Of a stretch of 35,335 nucleotides of DNA, positions 8,652 through 17,624 are shown piece by piece. The translations under genes and the position numbers were made by a program. Positions within the stretch are counted from its first letter, which is position 1. Each line of letters starts with the position of its first letter. Under the pieces are notes generated by a model. The model did no database searches and was not told the DNA's origin. It saw nothing but the letters and a program-made list of their open reading frames with translations. The DNA is from Calditrichota bacterium (GTDB lineage Bacteria > Zhuqueibacterota > Zhuqueibacteria > JANLFK01 > Oleimicrobiaceae), in NCBI GenBank assembly GCA_014359355.1, contig JACIZP010000053.1, positions 1 to 35,335 on the forward strand, written 5' to 3'.

Positions 8652-9266
8652 TCAGACCGCCCCGTGGCGGTGCGTGGGTAGAAACGCAAAATACCCCTTG
8701 CGCAGGAGTTCGGGGAACATGACCTGGGCGATCCGGGCCACGTTGCGCGCATCGTGCAAGCCGCGATGTGGTGTGCCGACGAACGACATGCCCAAGAGCG
8801 TGAGGGCCTTGCTCAGCCCCACGCGCTTGTGCTGCCGCCACTCGGCGAAGGCTCTTTTCAGGTCAACGTGTTGGGAAAGAGCTTCTGGGAAAGGGACGCC
8901 ATGCCGCCGGCAATCGATGCGCAGCTGTGTACGGTCGAAGGTCCCCCATGAACAAAAGAGCACGGGATCCGGACCAAGCCATTCCACAAACTGAGCCAAG
9001 GCCACTGTGAAAAGCGGGGCCTCATCCACCTGCCGCTGACGGATGTGGGTCAGGCGGCGGCAGAAGTCACTGAGCTCCGGGTTCTCCACCGGCCGCACAA
9101 AGGTGGCGAACTCATCGTAGGGCCGCAACGTCTCGCCGTCCATGCGCACCGCGCCGATCTCGATGGTCTCCTTGCGCTCGCGGGGCGTGGGATCCTGCCA
9201 GCAGGTGGCCTCCAGGTCGATGATCACATAGTCCGTGGCCCGATAGTCGACGCCAAACAGTCGCAT
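8652..9266 (-). CDS. DEDDh 3'-5' exonuclease (KapD/ERI-1-like)
   Basis: This 204-residue protein is an RNase T/DnaQ-fold exonuclease. It shows ExoI as DLEATC (the D and E of DEDDh, about residues 17-22), a middle Asp in FCSWGTFDRTQL, and the ExoIII His-Asp pair in HRGLHDARNVARI. The sequence IIDLEATCWQ resembles the KapD/ERI-1 branch, which trims RNA 3' ends; the substrate here is unknown. The start is ATG 9266, with GGAAAG upstream. The frame is open to 9563, but that part overlaps the next gene and has no family sequence. It lies 21 bases before the pseudouridine synthase, so both may act on RNA. Confidence 0.85.
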   Translation of the reverse strand: MRLFGVDYRATDYVIIDLEATCWQDPTPRERKETIEIGAVRMDGETLRPYDEFATFVRPVENPELSDFCRRLTHIRQRQVDEAPLFTVALAQFVEWLGPDPVLFCSWGTFDRTQLRIDCRRHGVPFPEALSQHVDLKRAFAEWRQHKRVGLSKALTLLGMSFVGTPHRGLHDARNVARIAQVMFPELLRKGYFAFLPTHRHGAV

Positions 9267-9373
9267 TCTCGCACTTTCCTTAGGTCGTGGCCAAACGATG
9301 AGGCCCTGGGGCCCGCATGCCCTCGCTCGCCTGGCTGTGCCCCCCGCACAAGTCGATGTGCCGCCCCCGTGTC

Positions 9374-9886
9374 TTAGCGCCTGCCCGAAGCCTCCTCCAT
9401 GGCGCGCACGATCACTTCCGGCTGCTGTGAGCCGATGAGAAGCCGCTTGCCGTTGGTGAACTCCAGCTGCACGCCGCGATTGCCGCTCACATTGTACGCC
9501 ATCCCGTTCCGGCCGTAGCGGATGCCCCAGCCCCCGTACTCCAAAATGGGGCGATAGGTGCAAGCTTCGAAACGCGCCAGCTCAGAATACGGTAGGCGTT
9601 TGAACTTGCGATGAAAAGGTACGAAGCGAATGTACAGCCCATCCGATCGCACTTCGGTAATCAGCCTTGTCCACCAAAAGAACGCCACCAGCCCCACGCC
9701 GAAGATAAGCCACAGGATCACCGCAACGACGTCGGGCGCGGGGTGGTTCCCCATGCGGATGCCCATTAAGATTTGGGCCACCAACACATACCAGCTGAAA
9801 CCGGCAAGAAGCAGCACCAGGGCCCAGAGCCAGGGCTGGCGGAAGTGTTGCACTTCTCTCACCAGTGGTGTTCCATGTGTTTCCAC
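9374..9886 (-). CDS. Small membrane protein, DUF6141-like
   Basis: This 170-residue protein has two membrane segments (about 16-36 and 46-70) and a soluble C-terminal half that reads like a PH-type beta domain. The C-terminal half includes TEVRSDGLYIRFVPFHRKFK and YRPILEYGGWGIRYG. The repeated aromatic/Gly pattern and the end GVQLEFTNGKRLLIGSQQPE match what I recall of DUF6141, a family without known function. The start is a GTG at 9886, set by AGGAGG nine bases upstream; the frame opens earlier at a TTG (9907), but that would put the ribosome site inside the gene. It sits 24 bases after the deacetylase and 107 bases before the exonuclease. A role in the cell envelope is only a guess. Confidence 0.72.
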   Translation of the reverse strand: METHGTPLVREVQHFRQPWLWALVLLLAGFSWYVLVAQILMGIRMGNHPAPDVVAVILWLIFGVGLVAFFWWTRLITEVRSDGLYIRFVPFHRKFKRLPYSELARFEACTYRPILEYGGWGIRYGRNGMAYNVSGNRGVQLEFTNGKRLLIGSQQPEVIVRAMEEASGRR

Positions 9887-9910
9887 GTGGCTGTCCCTCC
9901 TGTGCAAGAT

Positions 9911-10675
9911 CTATTCGTTTTCGGCGTAGCTGCTCAGCATTGCCTGGAACTCGGCGATCCGCTTTGCCACTTCGAACACTGGCGCCGTCCACACTGCCTG
10001 GTCGCGACGCCGCAGGTAGGCGAGCAACATGCGAAAGTCGTAGCTGCCGACGGTAAGCCTCTCTCCATCGATTTCGTGAAAGACCAAGACGACCCACTGA
10101 CCACGCGCGGTCAGCTCTTCCACCAAGCCAATCATCTCGAAGCCGCTCATCCTCTCGACGCTCAACCCCCACACGCAAGCCAAGTCCACCAGCGCCGGCG
10201 AGTTACCAAATCCGTACTCCCCCACGATGCGTCCGGCCAGAAAGTGGCGCGCCACCACCGGCACATAGCTCTGACGGTTCTTGCCTCTTCCTACAAAGGT
10301 ACAGGAACAGGGGTACGCAAAGGTCCAGTACCTCTGATGCGGCGCAATCGTCTGCAGGCGGGCTTGCGCGGCTGTGATGTCTGCCTCAATTTCCGCAAGT
10401 GTCATGGATTCCAGTGCTCTTGGCAAGGGGCCTACGTTGCAGGAACATGGGTGGGATAGCGTGTGGTTGCCAATCTCGTGACCTCTCCGTGCTACTTCCC
10501 GCCACGGCGCGCAGCGTGCTTCCCAGTCCTCCCCATGTGGGTTGAGGTAGAAGGTCCCTCGCAGGGCAAACTGCTCCAAAATGGGCACCGCTTTCTGCAG
10601 CTGGTCGACGGTGCCGTCGTCAAAGGTCAACGATACCGCGCCCTGGTACGGCGCCCAGAATTCCTCAATCTCCAT
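9911..10675 (-). CDS. Polysaccharide deacetylase family protein (CE4/NodB-like)
   Basis: The 254-residue protein begins almost at once with the NodB motif SLTFDDG (about 13-19), whose Asp pair gives catalytic base and metal ligand. The second motif is NHTLSH (about 68-73), the HxxxH metal site. FHEID (about residues 197-201) supplies a later motif. Such enzymes remove N- or O-acetyl groups from glycans. No signal peptide is visible, which suggests a cytoplasmic substrate such as a nucleotide- or lipid-linked sugar, although this is inference. The start at ATG 10675 is fixed by AGGAGG 6 bases upstream. It overlaps the end of the DegT-family aminotransferase gene by 11 bases, so the two are probably translated together, perhaps in making a modified amino sugar. 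Confidence 0.88.
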   Translation of the reverse strand: MEIEEFWAPYQGAVSLTFDDGTVDQLQKAVPILEQFALRGTFYLNPHGEDWEARCAPWREVARRGHEIGNHTLSHPCSCNVGPLPRALESMTLAEIEADITAAQARLQTIAPHQRYWTFAYPCSCTFVGRGKNRQSYVPVVARHFLAGRIVGEYGFGNSPALVDLACVWGLSVERMSGFEMIGLVEELTARGQWVVLVFHEIDGERLTVGSYDFRMLLAYLRRRDQAVWTAPVFEVAKRIAEFQAMLSSYAENE

Positions 10676-11936
10676 CTCGCCCCTCCTGACGCCTCTGCAG
10701 GGCCAGCAGCTCATGGCGATGCCTGTAAATCTTGCCTATGGCCTCGGTCAATAGATGGGCTCTCGAGGGCGGGCAAGCCAGGATCCGCCACGGTGTGAGC
10801 ACCGCACGATGGCGGTGGAGGCCTTCAGCCACGGGAAGCTCCCATCGCGACGGCGTAATGGCCCGCACGTAGCTTCTGCTCAACTGATGCCGGCGTTTGC
10901 TGTGGGGGAAGTAGACCTCGCTTTGGTTCAAAGGGGCATAGGTCGTATCAAAGTTAAGACCCAACTCGGCCGACAAGGCCCGTCGAAAGAGGGAGGCATC
11001 CAGACCGTCAAACGCTTCGGCCTCGTACAGGAAAGCGAAAGCATAGCTGCACATGCGCGTGATGCGTGGGTCGCGGTGGAGTGGTCTAACGCCTGGAGCC
11101 TCGGCTACCGCCCTATCCAGAGCCAGGCCATGGCTATCAAGCACAGGCGCATTGCGACGCAGGGCCGCAAGTTGCCCGCGCAGCACCGCCGCCTGCAAGG
11201 AGGTCATCCGGTAGTTACCGCTGTGCACCCTGACGCCGGGGCCAACCTCGCGGCCACACAACCTCTGGCTGACCACCCTCCAGTACAGCGTCTCGTCCTG
11301 AGTGAAAAGCGCTCCCCCCTCGCCGGCAGTGATGAGTTTGGAGCTTTGGAAGCTGAACGAGCCGAACACCCCGATGGTACCCACGCCGCGACCCTCCCAC
11401 TGCGAGCCGTGCACATGGGCGCAGTCTTCGATCAGGTAAAGGCCACGCTTCTTTGCCAGGTCCCCTAAGGCTTGCAAATCGGCCAGGCGATGGTAGAGGT
11501 GCACCGCGATAATGGCGCGCGTACGCGGCGTGATCGCCCGCTCCGCGGCAGCAGGATCGGTACACATGGTCTCCGGATGGACATCGACCAGCACCGGCAC
11601 AGCGTTGACGTCGCACACTGCGGCAGCAGTGGCCTGCCACGTCAGGCCGGGCACGATCACCTCATCGCCGGCGCCGATGTCCAGCGCCTCCAGAGCCACC
11701 TGCAGGGCATGGGTGCCGTTGGTGAGCAGCGCGCAGTAGGCTGAGCCGTGAAAATCGGCCCATTCGCGCTGGAAGCGAGCCGCCATGGAGTCCACCCCAG
11801 GCCAGTCGTCCCAGACACCGCTGTCGTATGCCTGGAGGAGGTATCGGCGCTCCAGGTCGCGTCGCCTGGGCAGTCGACAGCCGGCGAGCAGGTCCTTCGT
11901 GACGGGTTTGCCCCCTCTGCACGCCAGGGCACTCAT
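10665..11936 (-). CDS. DegT/DnrJ/EryC1/StrS-family PLP aminotransferase
   Basis: This 423-residue protein is a fold-type I PLP enzyme of the sugar/cyclitol aminotransferase family. Landmarks are LLTNGTHALQVALEAL (phosphate-binding turn), GDEVIVPGLTWQATAAAV, the PLP-nitrogen Asp in YLIEDCAHVHGSQW, the Schiff-base Lys in SFQSSKLITAGEGG, and SGNYRMTSLQAAVL. These enzymes usually move an amino group onto a keto-sugar or inosose. The start ATG 11936 follows GTGAGG; an ATG two codons earlier and an open frame to 12008 are alternatives. It is first in the five-gene minus run, about 80 bases below a promoter-like element at 12020-12047. The tight overlap with the deacetylase suggests a joint product, which cannot be named from here. 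Confidence 0.9.
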   Translation of the reverse strand: MSALACRGGKPVTKDLLAGCRLPRRRDLERRYLLQAYDSGVWDDWPGVDSMAARFQREWADFHGSAYCALLTNGTHALQVALEALDIGAGDEVIVPGLTWQATAAAVCDVNAVPVLVDVHPETMCTDPAAAERAITPRTRAIIAVHLYHRLADLQALGDLAKKRGLYLIEDCAHVHGSQWEGRGVGTIGVFGSFSFQSSKLITAGEGGALFTQDETLYWRVVSQRLCGREVGPGVRVHSGNYRMTSLQAAVLRGQLAALRRNAPVLDSHGLALDRAVAEAPGVRPLHRDPRITRMCSYAFAFLYEAEAFDGLDASLFRRALSAELGLNFDTTYAPLNQSEVYFPHSKRRHQLSRSYVRAITPSRWELPVAEGLHRHRAVLTPWRILACPPSRAHLLTEAIGKIYRHRHELLALQRRQEGRDGD

Positions 11937-12019
11937 GGCCATCCTCACGTTCGCACGATAGTTGGGCAGAGATGCGTCGACCCTGTCCGTAACCCACACT
12001 GGGGCCAAGACTCTGGCCT

Positions 12020-12047
12020 AATGTACAAATCCTGGGGAGAAAAGCAA
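12020..12047 (-). promoter_or_regulatory. Putative promoter of the aminotransferase run
   Basis: On the minus strand TTGCTT (12047-12042) is followed after 16 bases by TACATT (12025-12020). The spacing is one short of ideal and the -35 is imperfect, but the -10 ends TT like the other candidates in this window. It would start transcription about 75 bases before ATG 11936. Confidence 0.45.
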
Positions 12048-12168
12048 GGCAAAATGGAAACGGCCGAACCCCTTCCCGACACGATTCGCCGCCATGCGCG
12101 ATTCTCATTGCGACTGCCCCGAAAACGGACCGTGCCCGAGGTGTGGACCGCCCATGGCAAAAAAGAGC

Positions 12169-12197
12169 TTGATATTGACAGGGAATTTTGCCATATT
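12169..12197 (+). promoter_or_regulatory. Putative promoter of the YbjN-like gene
   Basis: TTGATA (12169-12174) and CATATT (12192-12197) are separated by 17 bases in an AT-rich island. A second TTGACA lies inside the spacer at 12175-12180. If real, the transcript has a leader of about 290 bases before the ATG at 12491. It is the only promoter-like element seen pointing that way in this gap. Confidence 0.45.
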
Positions 12198-12490
12198 GGC
12201 ATAGCACGCGGAGACCTTAGCACGCTGAAACACTGCTCACGTCGGTTTGCGGCAGCTCGTCCAGACGGTGCGACCGCGGCACGAAGGAGTGTCAGTGCCG
12301 CCACCAATGTCCCACTTCCCTGTCGCTCACAGTTCAGGCGCGAACAGATTCCAGCTTCACAAGCCTGCGTCTCCGCAACAGGGGTCCCGATCCGGTGCTT
12401 CCCGCCTTGCGCCTCAATTGCTGCCATCCGGGCACAGGCGCCGCGGGAAATGCAGAAAAGCGCCGCAAGAACAACCGAAGGAGCAGAATC
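12198..12490 (+). other. Long untranslated leader of the YbjN-like gene
   Basis: No supported ORF lies between the putative promoter and ATG 12491. An inverted repeat, GCGGCAC and GTGCCGC around a 12-base loop, occupies 12276-12301. A weaker GGCGC/GCGCC pair lies near 12438-12466. AAGGAG just before 12486 is the ribosome site. No known riboswitch class was recognised. The length and the hairpin would allow control in the leader, but nothing shows this directly. Confidence 0.35.
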
Positions 12491-12883
12491 ATGGACAAGA
12501 AAAAGCGTGCGAAGATGTACGAAAGTTTCCTCCTCGGCGAGGGCTACACGCCCACCATCGACCAGGACGGGGACGTGATTTTCAAGGCGGAAGGGAGAAC
12601 CTACGCCATCCTCATCGACGAGCGGGACGAGGACTTTTTCCGCCTGGTCTTCCCCAATTTCTGGCCCATTGAGAGCAAGGAGGAACGCCTCAAGGTGGAA
12701 CAGGCTGCCCTGCAGGCCACCGCCGAAACCAAGGTGGCGAAGATCTTCCCAGTGCGGGACAACGTGTGGGCCAGCATTGAGCTGTTCTGTTCGCCGCCTG
12801 AGGTTTTCAAGGCGGTGTTCACTCGCTCAATGTCGGCGTTGCGCGCAGCGGTCGGCTCCTTCGCGGAGAAAATGGCAGCATAA
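12491..12883 (+). CDS. YbjN-like (type III secretion chaperone-fold) small protein
   Basis: The 130-residue protein starts MDKKKRAKMYESFLLGEGY at ATG 12491 behind AAGGAG. The pattern of a helix, then IDQDGDVIFKAEGRTYAILIDERDEDFFRLVFPNFW, then a long helix (SKEERLKVEQAALQATAETKV) and a second sheet region resembles the YbjN/T3SS-chaperone-like fold found in small sensory or stress proteins. There is no signal peptide and no membrane segment, so it should be cytoplasmic. It is monocistronic, with a long leader and a strong terminator. No catalytic motif is visible and I assign no function. The family call is by overall pattern only. Confidence 0.65.
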   Translation: MDKKKRAKMYESFLLGEGYTPTIDQDGDVIFKAEGRTYAILIDERDEDFFRLVFPNFWPIESKEERLKVEQAALQATAETKVAKIFPVRDNVWASIELFCSPPEVFKAVFTRSMSALRAAVGSFAEKMAA

Positions 12884-12969
12884 GCTCGCTATGCGCTGGG
12901 GGATGGGGGCCAGGAGACTGGCGGGCAAAGGCAACTTGCTCTCCCCCAGTACGGAGATTGCCAGCAAGC

Positions 12970-13006
12970 GGAGCCCCATCCGGCAGCAGGGGTGGGGCTC
13001 CTTTTT
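12970..13006 (+). terminator. Rho-independent terminator after the YbjN-like gene
   Basis: GGAGCCCCA (12970-12978) pairs perfectly with TGGGGCTCC (12993-13001), giving nine base pairs around a 14-base loop. TTTTT (13002-13006) follows at once. It lies 87 bases after the stop at 12883. A further inverted repeat, CTGGGGGA with TCCCCCAG (about 12896-12950), lies between stop and terminator. Confidence 0.88.
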
Positions 13007-13018
13007 GCTCTTTGGCCC

Positions 13019-16000
13019 TTACCTGCCCGCGACGAAATCCTCGTCAAGCACCCGGTCAAGAGTGGCGACGAGCCTCTCGGCATCGGCCTCAGAGAAGACC
13101 AGCGGCGGCTTGATCTTCAGCACATTTGCTGCGGGACCATCCCGGCCAAGGAGCACTCCCAACTCTTTCATTCTCTCCACCACGTAGGCTGCCTGCTCCG
13201 TCGCTGGGGTAAGCCGCTCACGGTCCAACACCAGTTCCACCCCCAGGAAGAGCCCCATGCCGCGCACATCACCGATCAGCTCGTGGCGCGCCATGAGCTC
13301 AGTCAGCCCGGCCTTGAGTTTCGACCCCACGCGCAACGCATTCTCTTGGAGATGTTCCTCGCCAATGACCTCTAACACGGCAAGGCCCACGGCACAGGCG
13401 ACTGGATTCCCGCCAAAGGTGCTGAAGTATTCCATGCCGGAGTGAAAAGCTGCCGCCACTTCAGGCGTCGTAATGACTGCCCCCAAGGGGAAACCATTGC
13501 CGATGGGCTTGCCCAGCGTCACGATGTCCGGCACCACGCCTTGCGTCTGAAACCCCCAGAAGTGCGTGCCGACGCGGCCAAAGCCTACCTGTACTTCGTC
13601 GGCGATGCAGATTCCCCCAGCCTCGCGCACTGCGCGGTACGCCTCCGCGAGAAAACCGTCCGGCAGAACTATTTGCCCAGCGCATCCCATCAACGACTCA
13701 CAGATGAAAATCGGCCGGACTCCCCGTGCACGTAGCTCATCTGCCGCCTGCTGCACATGCCTTGCGTAGTTCTTTCCTACGTGTGCCTGACCTTGCCGAT
13801 ACAGTCCTCGATAGGGATCCGGGGTTGGAACCACATGCACGTACGATGGTGCCCCTTGGCCGCCCGGGCCGTTGAACTTGTACGGGCTGATGTCGATCAA
13901 TGAGGTGGTATTGCCGTGGTAGGCGCCGTCCACCACGATAGTTTCCCTGCCACCGGTGAAGGCCTCCGCCAAGCGCAGGGCCAATTCATTGGCCTCGCTC
14001 CCTGAGTTGACGAAAAAGCAGATGCGCAAGGGCTCCGGCAACGTCGCGGTAAGGCGTTCGGCGTACGCGACCAGCTCTTCGTACAGGTAACGCGTGTTGG
14101 TGTTCAGGAGGGCCATCTGCCGACATGCGGCCTCCACCACCTTCGGATGGCTATGCCCGACATGCGGCACGTTGTTGACTGCATCCAGGTAAGGGATGCC
14201 GTCTCGGTCGTAGAGGAACTGGCGGTAGCCGCGCACCAGATGCAGAGGCCGACGGTAAGCCACGCTGAGCACAGGCGAGAAGTGCTTGCTCCGCCTGGCG
14301 AGGAGTTCCCTCGTGCTGAGCTCTTCAGTCGCTGCGAGGTCGAAGGAGCGGCCAAGAAGGGGCGAGGGGTCTGGGCAGATGCTCAACCAAACTGCGCGCT
14401 GGCTGGGTGAGGCGACCCCAGGAAAGTCGCCGCGATACCCCAGCATATCGGCGATCACTTGCAGGTGCACGTGGGGCGGCCATCCGCCGTTTTCGGAGCT
14501 CTCCCCCACCCAGCCAATTGTGTCGCCACGCTTCAGTCGCCTGCCCGGCTTTATGCTGGTCAGAGTCTTCCTGCTCAAATGTCCGTACAGGGTGTAAAAC
14601 TCCGGCCGTTGCCCCTTCGCTTCGTGCTGGAGGATGACGGTGGGGCCGTAGTTGAGCGGTCCAGCGTTATCCTGGACACTGACGACAGTGCCCTCCAGCG
14701 GCGCGAGGACCGGTTGGCCTGCTGGAACGAACAGGTCAACGCCCAGGTGCACGGTGCGCGGTTCGCCTCCGGCAAAGAGAGCGCTGGTGTAAAAAGGGCG
14801 GGCCTCGGCGTAACGCCCCAGCCCCACCTTTCCCTGCCGAGCAGCAATCTTGTCAAAGAGCGCCTTGGAGAAGGCGGCCACATCCTGCCACAGGTGGGGC
14901 GCACCGGCATCACAGCCTCCCACGGCAAAGTCAAACAACACCGCATTGGCCATGAGCTCGGGGGCAACCACCGGTCCCACCTGGTGGCGATTTTCCGCCA
15001 GCCATTTCGCCACGGCTTCCCCCTGGGGACACGGTGCATACCCACAGGCGTCCCGCAGCCGATACTCGGCAAGGCGCGGGGGCACCTCCTTGAGGCGCTC
15101 CAGCAGATCCCAGGCCGGCTGCGCAGAGACCGACAAGTACTCGTTGCCCGGCACGAGCCCGCGCTGATGGGCCTCCAAGCAGACGCTGAGGCAGAGGCGC
15201 ATGCACATCAGCGGGAAAAGAACCTCTACCTCCTCCTCGCGCAGCGGAAAGACGCTATGATAACCGGCGATGACCTCAGCTGCCGCACCCACCGGGTCGT
15301 CCTTGCCGAGCATCGCGTAGGCGGCAACCACCGCCGGCTCTGCGGCCGCATAGCTCACCACCATGTCCCCAAAGTCCAGCACGCCCACAACTTCGCGCTC
15401 CCACGCCGGCGGTCCAACAAGCACGTTGTAGTCGTTCCCGTCGTTGTGGATGAGCATCCTGCGCAACGCCGCCAGTTTGTCTGCCACCTGGTCGAAGAGC
15501 TCCAGGTAGCCGTCGATGAGAGAGCGTCTGCCGGCGTCTCGGATGTCGGCTTTATACCTGCGAATGGTGGATGGGGCACTCTGCAGGTCCCACTGCAGCT
15601 CGCGCGCCAACGCTGGACAACTCAACGAAGCAAGCACGCGATCCATGGAGCCGAACAGGCGCCCAATTTTGCGCAAAATGGCAGGTGTGTGCGGCTTGAC
15701 CAAGGCAAGGGGTGTACCGGGAAGGAAGGTCACCAGGCGGACGAAAAGTGGCTCGCCGTCTTCGTCAGGAACTTCGCACATGAGCTGGCCGCGCAAGGTC
15801 GGTAACGGGTGGGGGCAGGGAATGCCCTCCTGGGCGAGTCTGCTCATGACCTCATTCTGACACGCCAGCACCTGGGGGGAGGCGCCCAGGTTAGCGATCT
15901 TCAGGACGAACTTCTCGCCGTTGGCAGTGGTGAGCAAAAAGTTCTGATCCCGCTCGCTGGGCAGCTCGTTGGCCGTCACATCGATGCCGTAGAGCTCCCT

Positions 16001-16060
16001 CGCCAGCTCCATGGCTTTCCCGAGCGAAAAGTGTGGCCGCAGACGCACGTCCTCACCCAT
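13019..16060 (-). CDS. Three-domain fusion: APH-type kinase, M23 peptidase-like domain, class III aminotransferase
   Basis: The 1013-residue chain joins three enzymes. Residues about 10-330 form an aminoglycoside/hydroxylysine-kinase-like domain with the catalytic loop [11 protein letters not shown] (about 203-213) and metal Asp in LDFGDM (about 226-231). Residues about 430-550 are an M23/LytM-type domain with both zinc motifs, HLGVD (about 440) and HVH (about 531). Residues about 600-1013 are a class III PLP aminotransferase with [16 protein letters not shown] and the Schiff-base Lys in TLGKPIGNG (about 851). The order matches known fusions related to hydroxylysine kinase plus phospho-amine phospho-lyase (AGXT2L-like). 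The chemistry would be phosphorylation of a hydroxy-amine, then PLP elimination. No signal peptide is present, which is odd for M23. ATG 16060 is chosen without a strong ribosome site; TTG 16084 is possible. Confidence 0.9.
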   Translation of the reverse strand: MGEDVRLRPHFSLGKAMELARELYGIDVTANELPSERDQNFLLTTANGEKFVLKIANLGASPQVLACQNEVMSRLAQEGIPCPHPLPTLRGQLMCEVPDEDGEPLFVRLVTFLPGTPLALVKPHTPAILRKIGRLFGSMDRVLASLSCPALARELQWDLQSAPSTIRRYKADIRDAGRRSLIDGYLELFDQVADKLAALRRMLIHNDGNDYNVLVGPPAWEREVVGVLDFGDMVVSYAAAEPAVVAAYAMLGKDDPVGAAAEVIAGYHSVFPLREEEVEVLFPLMCMRLCLSVCLEAHQRGLVPGNEYLSVSAQPAWDLLERLKEVPPRLAEYRLRDACGYAPCPQGEAVAKWLAENRHQVGPVVAPELMANAVLFDFAVGGCDAGAPHLWQDVAAFSKALFDKIAARQGKVGLGRYAEARPFYTSALFAGGEPRTVHLGVDLFVPAGQPVLAPLEGTVVSVQDNAGPLNYGPTVILQHEAKGQRPEFYTLYGHLSRKTLTSIKPGRRLKRGDTIGWVGESSENGGWPPHVHLQVIADMLGYRGDFPGVASPSQRAVWLSICPDPSPLLGRSFDLAATEELSTRELLARRSKHFSPVLSVAYRRPLHLVRGYRQFLYDRDGIPYLDAVNNVPHVGHSHPKVVEAACRQMALLNTNTRYLYEELVAYAERLTATLPEPLRICFFVNSGSEANELALRLAEAFTGGRETIVVDGAYHGNTTSLIDISPYKFNGPGGQGAPSYVHVVPTPDPYRGLYRQGQAHVGKNYARHVQQAADELRARGVRPIFICESLMGCAGQIVLPDGFLAEAYRAVREAGGICIADEVQVGFGRVGTHFWGFQTQGVVPDIVTLGKPIGNGFPLGAVITTPEVAAAFHSGMEYFSTFGGNPVACAVGLAVLEVIGEEHLQENALRVGSKLKAGLTELMARHELIGDVRGMGLFLGVELVLDRERLTPATEQAAYVVERMKELGVLLGRDGPAANVLKIKPPLVFSEADAERLVATLDRVLDEDFVAGR

Positions 16061-16183
16061 GACCGCTACCCGACAAGTCAGCAAACTCTTCTTCGCGCCA
16101 TCGCCGAGCAGAGGGGCTACACCGCGAGGAGTGGCCCGTATGGCTCTGTTTGCGAACTATGTGGACCGCTGCTTGCGTCCAGC

Positions 16184-16642
16184 CTACAGCACGGCGCAGA
16201 ACTCGCCAAAGTCAGGCTTCTCCTTGATGGGATAGACTTTGGCAAAGCGGATGATACCTTCCTTGTCCACCACGAAGACGGCACGCTCGCTGAACCCCTC
16301 TTCGCGGTAAATGCCATACAGTTTGGCAACCGCCCCTTTGGGTTCAAAATCTGCCAGCAGCTCCACATCCTTGACGCCCAGGGCTTCCGCCCATGCTTTC
16401 TTGGAAGGAACGCTGTCGACGCTAATGCCCAGCGCCACCGTGTCCTTGTCCGTCAGCGCTTTGATATTCTCCTGCAAGTCCTTCATTTGCGCCCCACAGA
16501 TCCCGGTCCAGGCTAAGGGGTGGAAGGAGAGCACGACATTCTTCTTTCCCCGATAGTCGCTCAGTCTGACCTTCTTGTCGCCCACAGCCGGTAGTTCAAA
16601 ATCGGGTGCCTTTTCCCCGACCTTCGGAAAGTGATGTGACAT
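16184..16642 (-). CDS. Peroxiredoxin (AhpC/TSA superfamily)
   Basis: This 152-residue thiol peroxidase reduces peroxides in the cytoplasm. The active site PLAWTGIC has the conserved Pro, Thr and peroxidatic Cys in PxxxTxxC spacing (Cys near residue 49). The rest follows the thioredoxin fold, including [19 protein letters not shown] at the start and [21 protein letters not shown] late. The only other Cys is four residues from the end (EFCAVL). A resolving Cys there would be unusual, so it may work as a one-Cys enzyme or use that tail Cys. ATG 16642 is set by AGGAGG five bases upstream; the open frame to 16687 is not used. It lies 31 bases after lactate dehydrogenase. Confidence 0.92.
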   Translation of the reverse strand: MSHHFPKVGEKAPDFELPAVGDKKVRLSDYRGKKNVVLSFHPLAWTGICGAQMKDLQENIKALTDKDTVALGISVDSVPSKKAWAEALGVKDVELLADFEPKGAVAKLYGIYREEGFSERAVFVVDKEGIIRFAKVYPIKEKPDFGEFCAVL

Positions 16643-16673
16643 GGATACCTCCTCCATTGTGTCCCGCAACGTT

Positions 16674-17612
16674 CTATTCCTGTCCAATATCCGGGAGATT
16701 CGCCCGGATGACCTCAGCCGAGCGGTGCAAAGCCACTCTCTCTGCTTCTGCCAGCTCTGTCTCGATGACGCGCACCACGCCCCGCCTGCCTACCACGCAC
16801 GGCACGCTCAGGCAGATGTCGTGCAGTCCATACTGGCCGTTGAGGAGCGTAGAGACGGTGAGCAGGCTGTGCTCATCGCGCAGGATGGCTCCCAGGATGC
16901 GCAGCACCGCCTGACTCACACCGTAGTTGGTGTAACCCTTGGCGCCGATGATGTGATAGGCGGAATTGCGCACGCTCTCCTCGATTTTCTCGCGGAAGCC
17001 CGAGGTACATGCGCGTGCGCATCCTTTGCAGAACTTGGCCAGTGGCACGCCGGCCATATTCACCGAGCTCCACAGGAACACTTCGCTGTCGCCGTGCTCG
17101 CCAATCACATAGGCGTGCACGTTCCGCGGGTCGACCTGGCAGGCTTGGCTGAGCGCGAATCGGAACCTGGCCGAATCCAGCACCGTGCCCGAACCGAGCA
17201 CCTGATGCGGCGGCACGCCCGCCGCCTTTTGCACGACGTAGGTCATCACGTCCACCGGATTGGTGGTTACCACGATGGCCGCCTGTGGGCAGACGGAGCC
17301 CAACTGGCGAGCTATGGACGCGCAAATGTCGGCATTGCGTTTGACCAGTTGCAGCCTGGTTTCGCCTGGCTTCTGCCGCGCGCCAGCAGCAATAACTACG
17401 GCCGCCGCATCCCGGCAGTCAGCCACGTCGCCGGCGCGAATCTTCATCGGCCCTGTGAAGAACAGGCCGTGGTTCATGTCCAGCGCCTCGCCACGGGCTT
17501 TGTCTGCGTTCAGGTCAATCAGCACCAGTTCCGTGGCGATAGCCGCCATCTGCGCCGTGTAGGCGATCGTCGCCCCTACGTCCCCCACACCGATGATGGC
17601 AATCTTCGGCAT
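16674..17612 (-). CDS. ldh: L-lactate dehydrogenase (NAD-dependent)
   Basis: The 312-residue protein has the Rossmann start [16 protein letters not shown], the catalytic loop [24 protein letters not shown] and the catalytic His in VIGEHGDSE. The Gln in the loop (RQKPGETR) favours pyruvate/lactate; malate enzymes have Arg there. It interconverts pyruvate and L-lactate, recycling NADH in fermentation. The start ATG 17612 follows GGAGGT. A Cys-rich patch, [12 protein letters not shown], is unusual for the family and may be redox-sensitive or bind metal, which is inference. It lies 12 bases after the copA stop and 31 before the peroxiredoxin, so the three genes probably share a transcript. Confidence 0.92.
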   Translation of the reverse strand: MPKIAIIGVGDVGATIAYTAQMAAIATELVLIDLNADKARGEALDMNHGLFFTGPMKIRAGDVADCRDAAAVVIAAGARQKPGETRLQLVKRNADICASIARQLGSVCPQAAIVVTTNPVDVMTYVVQKAAGVPPHQVLGSGTVLDSARFRFALSQACQVDPRNVHAYVIGEHGDSEVFLWSSVNMAGVPLAKFCKGCARACTSGFREKIEESVRNSAYHIIGAKGYTNYGVSQAVLRILGAILRDEHSLLTVSTLLNGQYGLHDICLSVPCVVGRRGVVRVIETELAEAERVALHRSAEVIRANLPDIGQE

Positions 17613-17624
17613 TCCACCTCCATG

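Noticed and set aside
9267-9563. Upstream extension of the exonuclease frame
   Set aside because: Overlaps the DUF6141-like gene and has low-complexity content; ATG 9266 with a ribosome site starts the conserved domain.
11748-12578. 276-residue plus frame across the divergent gap
   Set aside because: Runs antisense to the aminotransferase, through two promoters, then into the YbjN-like gene in another frame; no family sequence.
14459-15805. 448-residue plus frame inside the fusion gene
   Set aside because: Antisense shadow of the kinase and M23 domains, which are full of conserved motifs in the minus frame.
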